From: Tateyamaria omphalii
GTDB taxonomy: Bacteria; Pseudomonadota; Alphaproteobacteria; Rhodobacterales; Rhodobacteraceae
Reading direction: 5' to 3'
Assembly (NCBI RefSeq): GCF_019802125.1
Contig: NZ_JAHVHT010000002.1
Location: 1-64,000, forward strand
Length of the DNA: 64,000 nt
This document shows positions 17,006 through 24,029 of the stretch, one piece after another. Both the position numbers and the translations under genes were made by a program. A model generated the notes under the pieces. That model did not search any database, was not told the origin of the DNA, and was given only the letters and a program-made list of their open reading frames with translations. The first letter of the stretch is position 1. Each line of letters begins with the position of its first letter.

Positions 17006-17006
17006 G

Positions 17007-17387
17007 TCAGTTGGCCAGAACGGTGAGCGGTTCACCCTTGCGCACGACAAAGGTGGTGATTGCAACCATCGGCGCGTCACCCACATTGGTCAGACCGCCA
17101 TGCACCTGTCCTTCGGGGAAATAGAGCGGCGTTCCGACGGCGAACTCGACAATGTTGCCATTGGGCGCTTCGGCACGCGCGTCTGTGACAACCACCGTGT
17201 GTTCATCGCCCGGATGGGTGTGCAACGGAATGGTGGCCCCTACTGGCACGGTCAGGCGGAACACAACCACTTCCATGGTGTCCGATCCCGGCACGGCAGT
17301 GCGGCGGATTTCCTCGCGCGCGATGTCCTGTGCCAAGGCATTGCCCGCCATCAAGAGGGCGATTGCAGTCAAAACAAATCGTTTCAT
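17007..17387 (-). CDS. Secreted cupin-domain protein
   Basis: 126 residues with a signal peptide (MKRFVLTAIALLMAGNALA) and one cupin barrel: metal-binding motif 1 as PLHTHPGDEHTVVV and motif 2 as YFPEGQVHGGLTN. It is thus a periplasmic, probably metal-binding small barrel. It lies 12 nt after livF and 1 nt before the DUF6958-like gene in the same operon. It might bind or modify the transported compound; nothing in the sequence fixes this. Confidence 0.85.
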   Translation of the reverse strand: MKRFVLTAIALLMAGNALAQDIAREEIRRTAVPGSDTMEVVVFRLTVPVGATIPLHTHPGDEHTVVVTDARAEAPNGNIVEFAVGTPLYFPEGQVHGGLTNVGDAPMVAITTFVVRKGEPLTVLAN

Positions 17388-17399
17388 GCCAAAACTCCC

Positions 17400-18224
17400 T
17401 TAGCTCAGCCAACGTTTGCGGCGGCGGTAGCTCCGCACATCGCGGAAGGACTTGCGCCCTTCGTCCGACATGCCGAGGTAGAATTCCTTTACATCCGGGT
17501 TCTCGCGCAGCTCTGCGGCAGGGCCGTCCATCACCACGCGCCCGCTTTCCAGAATGTAGCCATAATGCGCAAAGCGCAGGGCGACGTTCGTGTTCTGCTC
17601 GGCCAGAAGGAAGGTCACGCCCTCATTCTCGTTCACCGATTTCACGATGCCAAAGATCTGTTCGACCAGCTGAGGGGCCAGCCCCATCGACGGCTCATCC
17701 AGCAAAATCGTCTCGGGCTTCGACATCAGCGCCCGGCCAATCGCCGTCATCTGCTGCTCCCCGCCCGAGGTATAGCCCGCCTGCGACTTCCGCCGCTCCT
17801 TCAGCCGAGGGAAATAGTCATAGACCATCTCAAGATCAGCAGCGATCGCACCCTTGCCATCCGAACGGGTATAAGCGCCGGTCATCAGATTTTCCTCGAC
17901 CGTCAGGTGTTCGAAGCAATGCCGCCCCTCCATCACCTGCACGACGCCGCGTTTCACCAGATCGGCGGGATCCATCTCGGCCGTATTGGCCCCGTGATAG
18001 GTGATCGACCCCTTGGTCACCTCACCGCGCTCGCTCGCCAACAAACCCGAAATCGCCTTGAGCGTCGTGGTCTTGCCCGCGCCATTGCCACCCAGCAGCG
18101 CGGTGATGCCACGCTTCGGCACCTTCAGGCTCACGCCTTTCAACACGAGGATCACGTGGTTGTAGATCACCTCGATATTGTTGACCTCAAGAACGGTCTC
18201 GGTCTGAACCTCGGCATCCAGCAT
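17400..18224 (-). CDS. livF: Branched-chain amino acid-type ABC transporter ATP-binding protein (LivF-like)
   Basis: 274 residues. Walker A is GGNGAGKT (about 45-52), with the LivF/LivG-type signature YTSGGEQQMTAIGRAL replacing LSGGQ, Walker B ETILLDEPSMGLAP, and the H-loop replaced by EQNTN as in LivF. C-terminus ends SYRRRKRWLS. Its partner ATPase is at 22827. The 'Liv' name reflects family only: linked CoA ligases argue against simple leucine uptake. Confidence 0.9.
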   Translation of the reverse strand: MLDAEVQTETVLEVNNIEVIYNHVILVLKGVSLKVPKRGITALLGGNGAGKTTTLKAISGLLASERGEVTKGSITYHGANTAEMDPADLVKRGVVQVMEGRHCFEHLTVEENLMTGAYTRSDGKGAIAADLEMVYDYFPRLKERRKSQAGYTSGGEQQMTAIGRALMSKPETILLDEPSMGLAPQLVEQIFGIVKSVNENEGVTFLLAEQNTNVALRFAHYGYILESGRVVMDGPAAELRENPDVKEFYLGMSDEGRKSFRDVRSYRRRKRWLS

Positions 18225-18257
18225 GGGCCACCTTCATTGTTCCAAAAATATGCAAAT

Positions 18258-18285
18258 CCCCGGCGGCAACAGGTGCTGCCGCCGG
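18258..18285 (-). terminator. Intercistronic stem-loop between livJ-like and livF-like genes
   Basis: CCCGGCGGCA (18258-18267) pairs with TGCCGCCGGG (18276-18285) across an 8-nt loop, directly after the binding-protein stop. There is a short A/T-rich tail on the minus strand. Such hairpins after binding-protein genes usually stabilise that mRNA and reduce read-through to the ATPase gene. Confidence 0.7.
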
Positions 18286-18295
18286 GTCGTGGGGC

Positions 18296-19570
18296 TTAGC
18301 AGCCCGCTTCGATGTTGTTCTCGCTGGCGTAGGACGCGCTGTCCTCGTCGATCAGCGGCTGGATCACTTCCATGTCCGTGGCCGAGAATTCAGAGATCAG
18401 TGACCATGTGCCCGCGGATGCGTCCCACTGCGTCATGCCGATCAGGCCGGGACCACCGTGGTTTTCACACGACACGTTGAAGGACGGACCAAAGCCCGGC
18501 AGACCCAGTTCGGTCATCTTGGCTTCGGTGATCTCCAACGCTTCCATACCGTCGCGCATCATGGCTGGCGTGATCTCGGCCGTGCCATGGATTTCCTGCG
18601 CGGTTTTGGCCGCCTCGGCCGCCAGCATCGCGGCATAAAGGCCACGGTTATAAAGCACCGTACCGATCTGGTCGCCGGCACCCGCGGCCTTGCCCGCATC
18701 CACGACATATTGCTGGATGTCATCAAAGACGGGGAAATCACTGCCCACGCCGTGGAATGTCAGCGCCTTGTAGCCGTTCGCCGCGTCACCCGCAGGCAAC
18801 ACGTCGTTTTCAGAACCGGACCACCAGATGCCGATGAAGTTCTCCATCGGATAGCGGATGTTGGCCGCTTCCTGGATCGCCACCTGATTCATCACGCCCC
18901 AGCCATACATGATGACATTGTCGGGACGCTCACGGCGGATTTGCAGCCACTGCGATTTCTGCTCCTGACCGGGGTGATCCACGGCCACCAGCATCAGCTC
19001 AAAGCCGTGCTTTTCCGACAGCTCTTCGAGCGTGCGGATCGGCTCCTTGCCATAGGCGGAGTTGTGGTAGACGAGCGCGATCTTCTTACCCGCGATGTCG
19101 CCCTGGCTCATCAGGTAGTTGATCGCTCCCGACGCGCCATTCCAGTAGTTGGCAGGGTAATTGAACGTGTGGCTGAACACTTGGCCGTTGGCGGCAGAGG
19201 TCCGGCCATAGCCCATGGTATGCATGGGAATGTTGTCCGCCGTGGTCTTGGGGATCAGCTGGTAGGTGATGCCCGTCGACAGCGGTTGATAGACAAGGCT
19301 GCCTTCACCCTTGGTCGACTCGTAGCATTCCACACCCTTCTCGGTGTTGTAGCCCGTCTCGCATTCCAGCACGCGGGTCGCGACCCCGCCGATGCCGCCG
19401 TCACGCTCGTTCAGCAGGGTGAAGTAGTCGGCATAGCCGTCAGCAAAGGGGATGCCCCCCGCCGCATATGGGCCAGTCCGGTAGCTCAGGCTTGGGAACA
19501 CGAGGTCCGCCATCACCGGGCTTGCCGCCATCATGGCTGCGACGGCATAGGTGCCTAGTTTGTATTTCAT
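18296..19570 (-). CDS. Liv-type ABC transporter substrate-binding protein
   Basis: 424 residues with signal peptide (MKYKLGTYAVAAMMAASPVMA). The mature protein is a Peripla_BP_6-type two-lobed binding protein starting DLVFPSLSYRTGPYAAGGIPFADGY, with GEGSLVYQPLSTGITYQL, KKIALVYHNSAYGKEPIRTLEEL and a C-terminal NIEAGC with a lone Cys pair (CETG..VECYE earlier). Relatives serve branched-chain amino acids, amides or aromatic acids. It sits between livM-like (88 nt upstream) and livF-like genes. Confidence 0.9.
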   Translation of the reverse strand: MKYKLGTYAVAAMMAASPVMADLVFPSLSYRTGPYAAGGIPFADGYADYFTLLNERDGGIGGVATRVLECETGYNTEKGVECYESTKGEGSLVYQPLSTGITYQLIPKTTADNIPMHTMGYGRTSAANGQVFSHTFNYPANYWNGASGAINYLMSQGDIAGKKIALVYHNSAYGKEPIRTLEELSEKHGFELMLVAVDHPGQEQKSQWLQIRRERPDNVIMYGWGVMNQVAIQEAANIRYPMENFIGIWWSGSENDVLPAGDAANGYKALTFHGVGSDFPVFDDIQQYVVDAGKAAGAGDQIGTVLYNRGLYAAMLAAEAAKTAQEIHGTAEITPAMMRDGMEALEITEAKMTELGLPGFGPSFNVSCENHGGPGLIGMTQWDASAGTWSLISEFSATDMEVIQPLIDEDSASYASENNIEAGC

Positions 19571-19619
19571 CGGTATTTCCTCCCTAATGGTTATCCGATG
19601 CGAGCCATCCGGCCCATCC

Positions 19620-19644
19620 GTAGGGCGGGGTTCACCCCGCCATT
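19620..19644. repeat. Dispersed hairpin repeat, family D
   Basis: TAGGGCGGGGTTCACCCCGC, a GCGGGGT/ACCCCGC hairpin between livM-like and binding-protein genes. A partial copy (TAGGGCGGGGTTCACC) is at 37898-37913. Confidence 0.65.
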
Positions 19645-19657
19645 GTTGGTGGCGTCC

Positions 19658-20734
19658 CTAGTGCGGGAACGGCCACAATCTCAGTTTCTCCTTGGCCACG
19701 CGCCACAGCTGCGCCAGCCCGTGCGGTTCAAGGATCAGGAACATGATGATCAGCCCGCCCACGATGACCAGTTGGAAATGCGCCACGATGTCAGTGGGCC
19801 ACCCGAACATGTCCACGCCGACGATCTTGAGCACCACGGGCAAGACGACAAGGAACGCCGCCCCGGCAAAGGACCCGAAGATGGAGCCCAAACCGCCGAT
19901 GATGATCATGAAGAGCACAAGGAACGATTTGGTGATGCCGAACACCTCACCCACCTCGACCGCACCCAGGTAGACGGCAAAGAACAGGGCGCCGGACACG
20001 CCCACAAAGAAGGACGACACGGCAAAGGCGGTCAGCTTGGCCTTCAGCGGGTTCACCCCAATGATCTCGGCCGCGATATCCATGTCACGGATCGCCATCC
20101 ACTCACGCCCAATCGATCCGCGCGTCAGGTTGCGGGCAAGAATTGCAGCCCCCACAGTGAACACCAAACAGAACAGGTAGGTGGCCCACGCCTCTGTGTT
20201 CGGACCAGTCACTTCGATGCCGAACACCGTACGCTCCGGCGCGTTGATCTGGCCAGAAGCGGAGTAGTTGTAAAACCACGACACCTTGTTGAAGAGCCAG
20301 ACGAGGAAGAACTGCGCCGCCAGCGTCGCCACGGCCAGATAGAACCCCTTGATCCGCAGGGACGGTAGGCCAAACAGCGTGCCCACCGCCGCCGTGATGC
20401 CTCCGGCGAGGATCACGTGAAAAAAGATGTTCACATCCGGAAAGGCCGTCATCAGCTTGTAGCAGGCATAAGCCCCTACAGCCATGAACCCGCCTGTCCC
20501 CAGCGAAACCTGCCCGCAATAGCCAGTCAGGATGTTCAACCCAATGGCCGCGATCGCGTAGATCAAAAACGGCAGAAAGATCGAATTGACCAGATAATCC
20601 GTCATGACAAAGGGCATGACCAACACGGCCACCGCCAGCACGACATAGTAGCGATACCGGTCGAACTTGATCGGGAAGGTCTGGCTATCCTGCGGATATG
20701 TGGTCGAAAAATCGCCCGCCTCACGATAGAACAT
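19658..20734 (-). CDS. livM: Liv-type ABC transporter permease (LivM-like)
   Basis: 358 residues from ATG 20734, chosen because GGAGGAATGGCATA precedes it; the open frame continues upstream over the opposing gene without support. About 8-9 transmembrane helices. LivM family marks: GYCGQVSLGTGGFMAVGAY, TRGSIGREWMAIRDMDIAAEIIGVN, and GGLGSIFGSFAGAAFLVVLP. It starts a unit running through to the PaaK-like ligase. Separated from livH-like by an antiparallel gene, which is unusual for Liv operons. Confidence 0.92.
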   Translation of the reverse strand: MFYREAGDFSTTYPQDSQTFPIKFDRYRYYVVLAVAVLVMPFVMTDYLVNSIFLPFLIYAIAAIGLNILTGYCGQVSLGTGGFMAVGAYACYKLMTAFPDVNIFFHVILAGGITAAVGTLFGLPSLRIKGFYLAVATLAAQFFLVWLFNKVSWFYNYSASGQINAPERTVFGIEVTGPNTEAWATYLFCLVFTVGAAILARNLTRGSIGREWMAIRDMDIAAEIIGVNPLKAKLTAFAVSSFFVGVSGALFFAVYLGAVEVGEVFGITKSFLVLFMIIIGGLGSIFGSFAGAAFLVVLPVVLKIVGVDMFGWPTDIVAHFQLVIVGGLIIMFLILEPHGLAQLWRVAKEKLRLWPFPH

Positions 20735-20860
20735 TATGCCATTCCTCCTGCCCGGCGCATGGTGAACGCGCCCTTTACCATCATCCCGGTTTTCCGCGCT
20801 TTGCCACATTTCCCGCCCGTGCCCATGGCAGACTGGCCCTGGGTAAATGGAGTGGGATCT

Positions 20861-21190
20861 ATGACCGCGATTCTGGACGACATCCGTCGTCTCGATGCCG
20901 CGCACGCGCGGGGTGAATTGAGTGCTGTCGATCTGGCAGCGGAAAAGGCCAAGCTGTTCGAGGCGATACCGGACGCCGACGATGTGTATGTCGCAACACC
21001 GGCACGCGAACCGCCGCGCCGGACACAGTCGCGCCTGGGGCAAACACTGCTGCTCTGCATCTTCGTTCTGACGCTCTGCGCGGGGGCCACGATGCTGCTG
21101 ACCGGCGACCTCATGCTTGCGATGACACTGTCGGTCACGGTGCTGGCCGCGCTGACGGTCGCGCTGTTCCGGCAATTGGACGACGGGTAA
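20861..21190 (+). CDS. Small membrane protein with SHOCT-like N-terminus
   Basis: 109 residues from ATG 20861 (MTAILDDIRRLDAAHARGELS). The first 40 residues resemble a short-C-terminal-type (SHOCT) helix pair (RRLDAAHARGELSAVDLAAEKAKLFEAI), followed by a basic stretch and two hydrophobic helices (LLLCIFVLTLCAGATMLL and MLAMTLSVTVLAALTVALF). GGGATCT precedes the ATG. It lies on the opposite strand in the gap between livH-like and livM-like, splitting that operon. Function unknown. Confidence 0.7.
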   Translation: MTAILDDIRRLDAAHARGELSAVDLAAEKAKLFEAIPDADDVYVATPAREPPRRTQSRLGQTLLLCIFVLTLCAGATMLLTGDLMLAMTLSVTVLAALTVALFRQLDDG

Positions 21191-21250
21191 GAAGGCGCAG
21201 GGCGGGTGGGTGTCGTGAGGCAAAGCCTCACGCAGTCACCCGACCAAAGA

Positions 21251-22282
21251 TCACACACGCTCAATGATCTTCTCCCCAAACAGGCCCTGCGGGCGGAACA
21301 CGAGGAAGATCAGCGCCAGCACATAAGCAAACCAGTTCTCGGTCGCGTTCATGGTGAAACCAAAGAGCGCGCCGGCGAGGTCACCTGAGGACATGAAGAA
21401 CTCGAACAGCTTCTCGCCAACCCCGATGATCAGCCCGCCGACAATGGCGCCGGGGATTGAGGTAAAGCCGCCCAGCATCAGCACCGGCAACGCCTTGAGC
21501 GCGATCAACGACAGCGAGAACTGCACGCCGGACTTCGCACCCCACATGATGCCCGCGACGAGGGCCACAAAGCCCGCAACCGACCACACCAGGATCCAGA
21601 TGTAGTTCAGCGACACACCGACCGACAAAGCGGCCTGGTGGTCATCCGCCACAGCCCGCATGGCCCGACCCTGCTTGGTATATTGCGAGAAGATCACCAA
21701 CGCCGTCACCAGCAGAATCGCAATGATCGTCGCCGTAATGTCCAGATTGTCGATGAAGAACCCATAGCCAAACAGGTTGAACGTCGCCTCATCAATGGCA
21801 AGGTTGATGCCCTGCGGCAGACAGGTCCCCTCGGCCAGACACACATCCAGCTTCTTGATCTCGGACCCCCACATCAGGTCGGCCACACCTTCCAGCAGGT
21901 ACGCCAACCCAATGGTCGCCATGAACAGGATGATCGGCTCCTGCCCCACGAGGTGACGGAAGATGAACCGCTGCACCATCCACGCCAGCAGGATCATCAC
22001 CAACACGGTCAGGATGATGGCGATGATCGAATGCACCTCCCACCCGAAGTGGTGAATCTTGGTCCCGAAAACCGCGTTGATCAGATGGGCAAAGGGCACC
22101 TGCCCCGACTGAATACCCACCAGCGTCATCGCAGCAAACAATGCCATGACCCCCTGGGCAAAGTTGAAGATGCCCGACGCCTTGAAGATCAGGACGAAGC
22201 CAAGCGCCACAAGGGCATAGAGCACCCCGGCCATCAGACCGTTCAGGAACACCTCACTGGCATAGATCAGTTGATCCGACAT
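21251..22282 (-). CDS. livH: Liv-type ABC transporter permease (LivH-like)
   Basis: 343 residues, about 8 transmembrane helices. LivH hallmarks: NGLMAGVLYALVALGFVLIFKASGIFNFAQGVMALFAA at the start, QGRAMRAVADDHQAALSVGV (the EAA-like loop) and FTSIPGAIVGGLIIGVGEKLFE. A 40-residue insertion (IKKLDVCLAEGTCLPQGINLAIDEATF) with two Cys may form an extracytoplasmic loop. It begins 3 nt after the small secreted gene, so it is in the livG-like unit. Confidence 0.92.
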   Translation of the reverse strand: MSDQLIYASEVFLNGLMAGVLYALVALGFVLIFKASGIFNFAQGVMALFAAMTLVGIQSGQVPFAHLINAVFGTKIHHFGWEVHSIIAIILTVLVMILLAWMVQRFIFRHLVGQEPIILFMATIGLAYLLEGVADLMWGSEIKKLDVCLAEGTCLPQGINLAIDEATFNLFGYGFFIDNLDITATIIAILLVTALVIFSQYTKQGRAMRAVADDHQAALSVGVSLNYIWILVWSVAGFVALVAGIMWGAKSGVQFSLSLIALKALPVLMLGGFTSIPGAIVGGLIIGVGEKLFEFFMSSGDLAGALFGFTMNATENWFAYVLALIFLVFRPQGLFGEKIIERV

Positions 22283-22285
22283 CTC

Positions 22286-22834
22286 TTACCCCTTCCATCC
22301 CATGGAGCTGCAGAACGCAGCGGCGGCCGGTCCCGTCGTTGCCGCGAACACGACGCGGTCCCCGTCACCTGCATTGAACAGCAGGTAAATGTCGGGCGCG
22401 TCAGCGGTGCAGTTTGCATAGGCGCGCTGCGGCGGCGGAAACTTCAATTCAACCAGGCCGTTCGAGCGCAAACGCGCATCCGCCCCGATCCAACCCGTCG
22501 TGTTGAATTGCGGCCATTGCGGAGACTTCGGCCCCGATCCACTGCACGTCCATGTCCCCGGTGTGGTCGAGTTGCCGCGCGCATGATCGAAGCTGACGGC
22601 AAAGTCGAACCCGCCGCCGGACCCTTGCGGATAGACGACGGTCATCTTGATCCCGCCCTCATCCTCATCCACGTCAAGCGGCGCAACCTGCGAAGTCCAG
22701 ACAGTGGTCGGTTGCGCCGCGATATACCGCGCGCATTCCCCAAGGCCCGCTTCGAACAGCGCCTGATCCTGCGCCTGCGCCAGTCCAGCCCAGGACATCG
22801 CGACAAGCGCCAATGACACCAACCGCTTAATCAT
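22286..22834 (-). CDS. Secreted protein of unknown function inside the Liv-type cluster
   Basis: 182 residues from ATG 22834 (MIKRLVSLALVAMSWAGLAQA), giving a clean signal peptide; the ATG overlaps the livG-like 3' end by 8 nt. The mature protein has four Cys (GLGECARY, TWTCSGSG, YANCTADA, AAFCSSMGW), suggesting two disulfides and a periplasmic home. No family recognised. Position between livG-like and livH-like implies a role with the transporter. Confidence 0.75.
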   Translation of the reverse strand: MIKRLVSLALVAMSWAGLAQAQDQALFEAGLGECARYIAAQPTTVWTSQVAPLDVDEDEGGIKMTVVYPQGSGGGFDFAVSFDHARGNSTTPGTWTCSGSGPKSPQWPQFNTTGWIGADARLRSNGLVELKFPPPQRAYANCTADAPDIYLLFNAGDGDRVVFAATTGPAAAAFCSSMGWKG

Positions 22835-23645
22835 GCGACACCCCAAGATAGGCGTCGATCACATCCTGATTGTTGCGCACCTCATCGGGCGATCCATCCC
22901 CGATCTTCTTTCCGTAGTCCATCACGACCACACGGTCCGACAGGTCCATGACCACGCCCATGTCGTGTTCGATCAAGGCAATCGTGGTCCCAAATTCGTC
23001 ATTCACGTCGAGAATAAAGCGGCTCATGTCCTCCTTCTCCTCCACGTTCATGCCCGCCATCGGCTCGTCGAGGAGCAGAAGCGACGGCTCGGCGGCCAAA
23101 GCCCGCGCCAGCTCCACCCGTTTCTTCAACCCGTAGGGCAGGCGCGCCACCGGCGTCTTGCGGATCGCCTGAATCTCAAGAAAATCAATGATCCGCTCAG
23201 CCACTTCCCGGTTCGCGGTCTCTTCCGCTTCGGCCTTGCCCTTCCAGATCGCCTGCCCCCACAGACCGGTCTTCATATGTGTCAGCCGCCCGGTCATAAC
23301 GTTGTCGAGCACGGTCATGCCCTCGAACAACGCAATGTTCTGAAACGTCCGCGCAATCCCCTGCCGCGCCACCTCAAAGGGTTTCATCGGCGGCCGCGGT
23401 GCACCCTTGTAGAACACCTGCCCCACCTGCGGGATGTAGAAGCCGGAGATGACGTTCAGCATCGAGGATTTGCCGGCACCGTTCGGACCGATGATCGCGC
23501 GGATCTCTCCTTCACGAATATCGAACGAGATGTCCTTGATCGCCTCGACCCCGCCAAAGCGCAGGGTGATGTTCTTCATCTCCATCACCACGCCGCCGAT
23601 CTTGCGGCCATCGGCAGTGACGTATCCTTCGGCCTGATCAAGCAT
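22827..23645 (-). CDS. livG: Liv-type ABC transporter ATP-binding protein (LivG-like)
   Basis: 272 residues. Walker A GPNGAGKS (about 55-62), signature region ARLPYGLKKRVELARALA, Walker B LLLLDEPMAGMNVEEKEDM, and H-loop LIEHDMGVVMDLSDRVVVMDYG. This is the LivG branch, with the longer insert between Walker A and signature. It opens the livG-hypothetical-livH unit and is divergent from a small gene at 23728. Confidence 0.93.
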   Translation of the reverse strand: MLDQAEGYVTADGRKIGGVVMEMKNITLRFGGVEAIKDISFDIREGEIRAIIGPNGAGKSSMLNVISGFYIPQVGQVFYKGAPRPPMKPFEVARQGIARTFQNIALFEGMTVLDNVMTGRLTHMKTGLWGQAIWKGKAEAEETANREVAERIIDFLEIQAIRKTPVARLPYGLKKRVELARALAAEPSLLLLDEPMAGMNVEEKEDMSRFILDVNDEFGTTIALIEHDMGVVMDLSDRVVVMDYGKKIGDGSPDEVRNNQDVIDAYLGVSHD

Positions 23646-23727
23646 GAACTGCCTCCATCGCCCGCGGGATCAGCGGGATATTAACCATTTTATGCGCACC
23701 CTCGGACATCGCCTCGGAGGGCTTGCC

Positions 23728-23898
23728 ATGTTTGACGCACTTGAACGCCGCTACCTGCTGAAACTCGCATTTGACTGCCGTCGAAAGGGGCTGAGCGCTG
23801 TCGAAACCCGCAAGATCATGCGCCGCAACATCGGCTACTTCACAGGCGACAACCGCCTGTCTTGCGCGGTCCGGCACGTGTTCGAGGACAAAGACTGA
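23728..23898 (+). CDS. Small basic protein of unknown function
   Basis: 56 residues from ATG 23728 (MFDALERRYLLKLAFDCRRK), chosen because CGGAGGGCTTGCC lies just upstream; the open frame reaches back to 23644 without a start signal. Two predicted helices, rich in Arg/Lys, no membrane segment. Sits alone on the plus strand between two minus-strand units of the CoA ligase/Liv cluster, followed by a family B repeat. Confidence 0.5.
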   Translation: MFDALERRYLLKLAFDCRRKGLSAVETRKIMRRNIGYFTGDNRLSCAVRHVFEDKD

Positions 23899-23903
23899 CA
23901 CCC

Positions 23904-23937
23904 TCTTCACTTTGCTAGGTAAACTCCCCCCGGAGGG
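23904..23937 (+). repeat. Dispersed gene-end repeat, family B
   Basis: Reads CTTCACTTTGCTAGGTAAAC then TCCCCCCGGAGGG, starting 5 nt after the stop of the small gene at 23728, in the same orientation. Copies: 15471-15504, 34279-34309, 38326-38348. Confidence 0.6.
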
Positions 23938-24029
23938 CCGATCCGCCACAAGTCCCCCTCGCCAAACATGACGCGCCCTACGGGATGGCGGGCGGGGCGA
24001 TGGCGCAGCCGAGCGTCGCACCGACATCC

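Noticed and set aside
20735-21223. Longer N-terminal extension of the livM-like gene across the opposing SHOCT-like gene
   Set aside because: The extension is Arg/His-rich, non-membrane, and a good ribosome-binding site marks ATG 20734 as the start.
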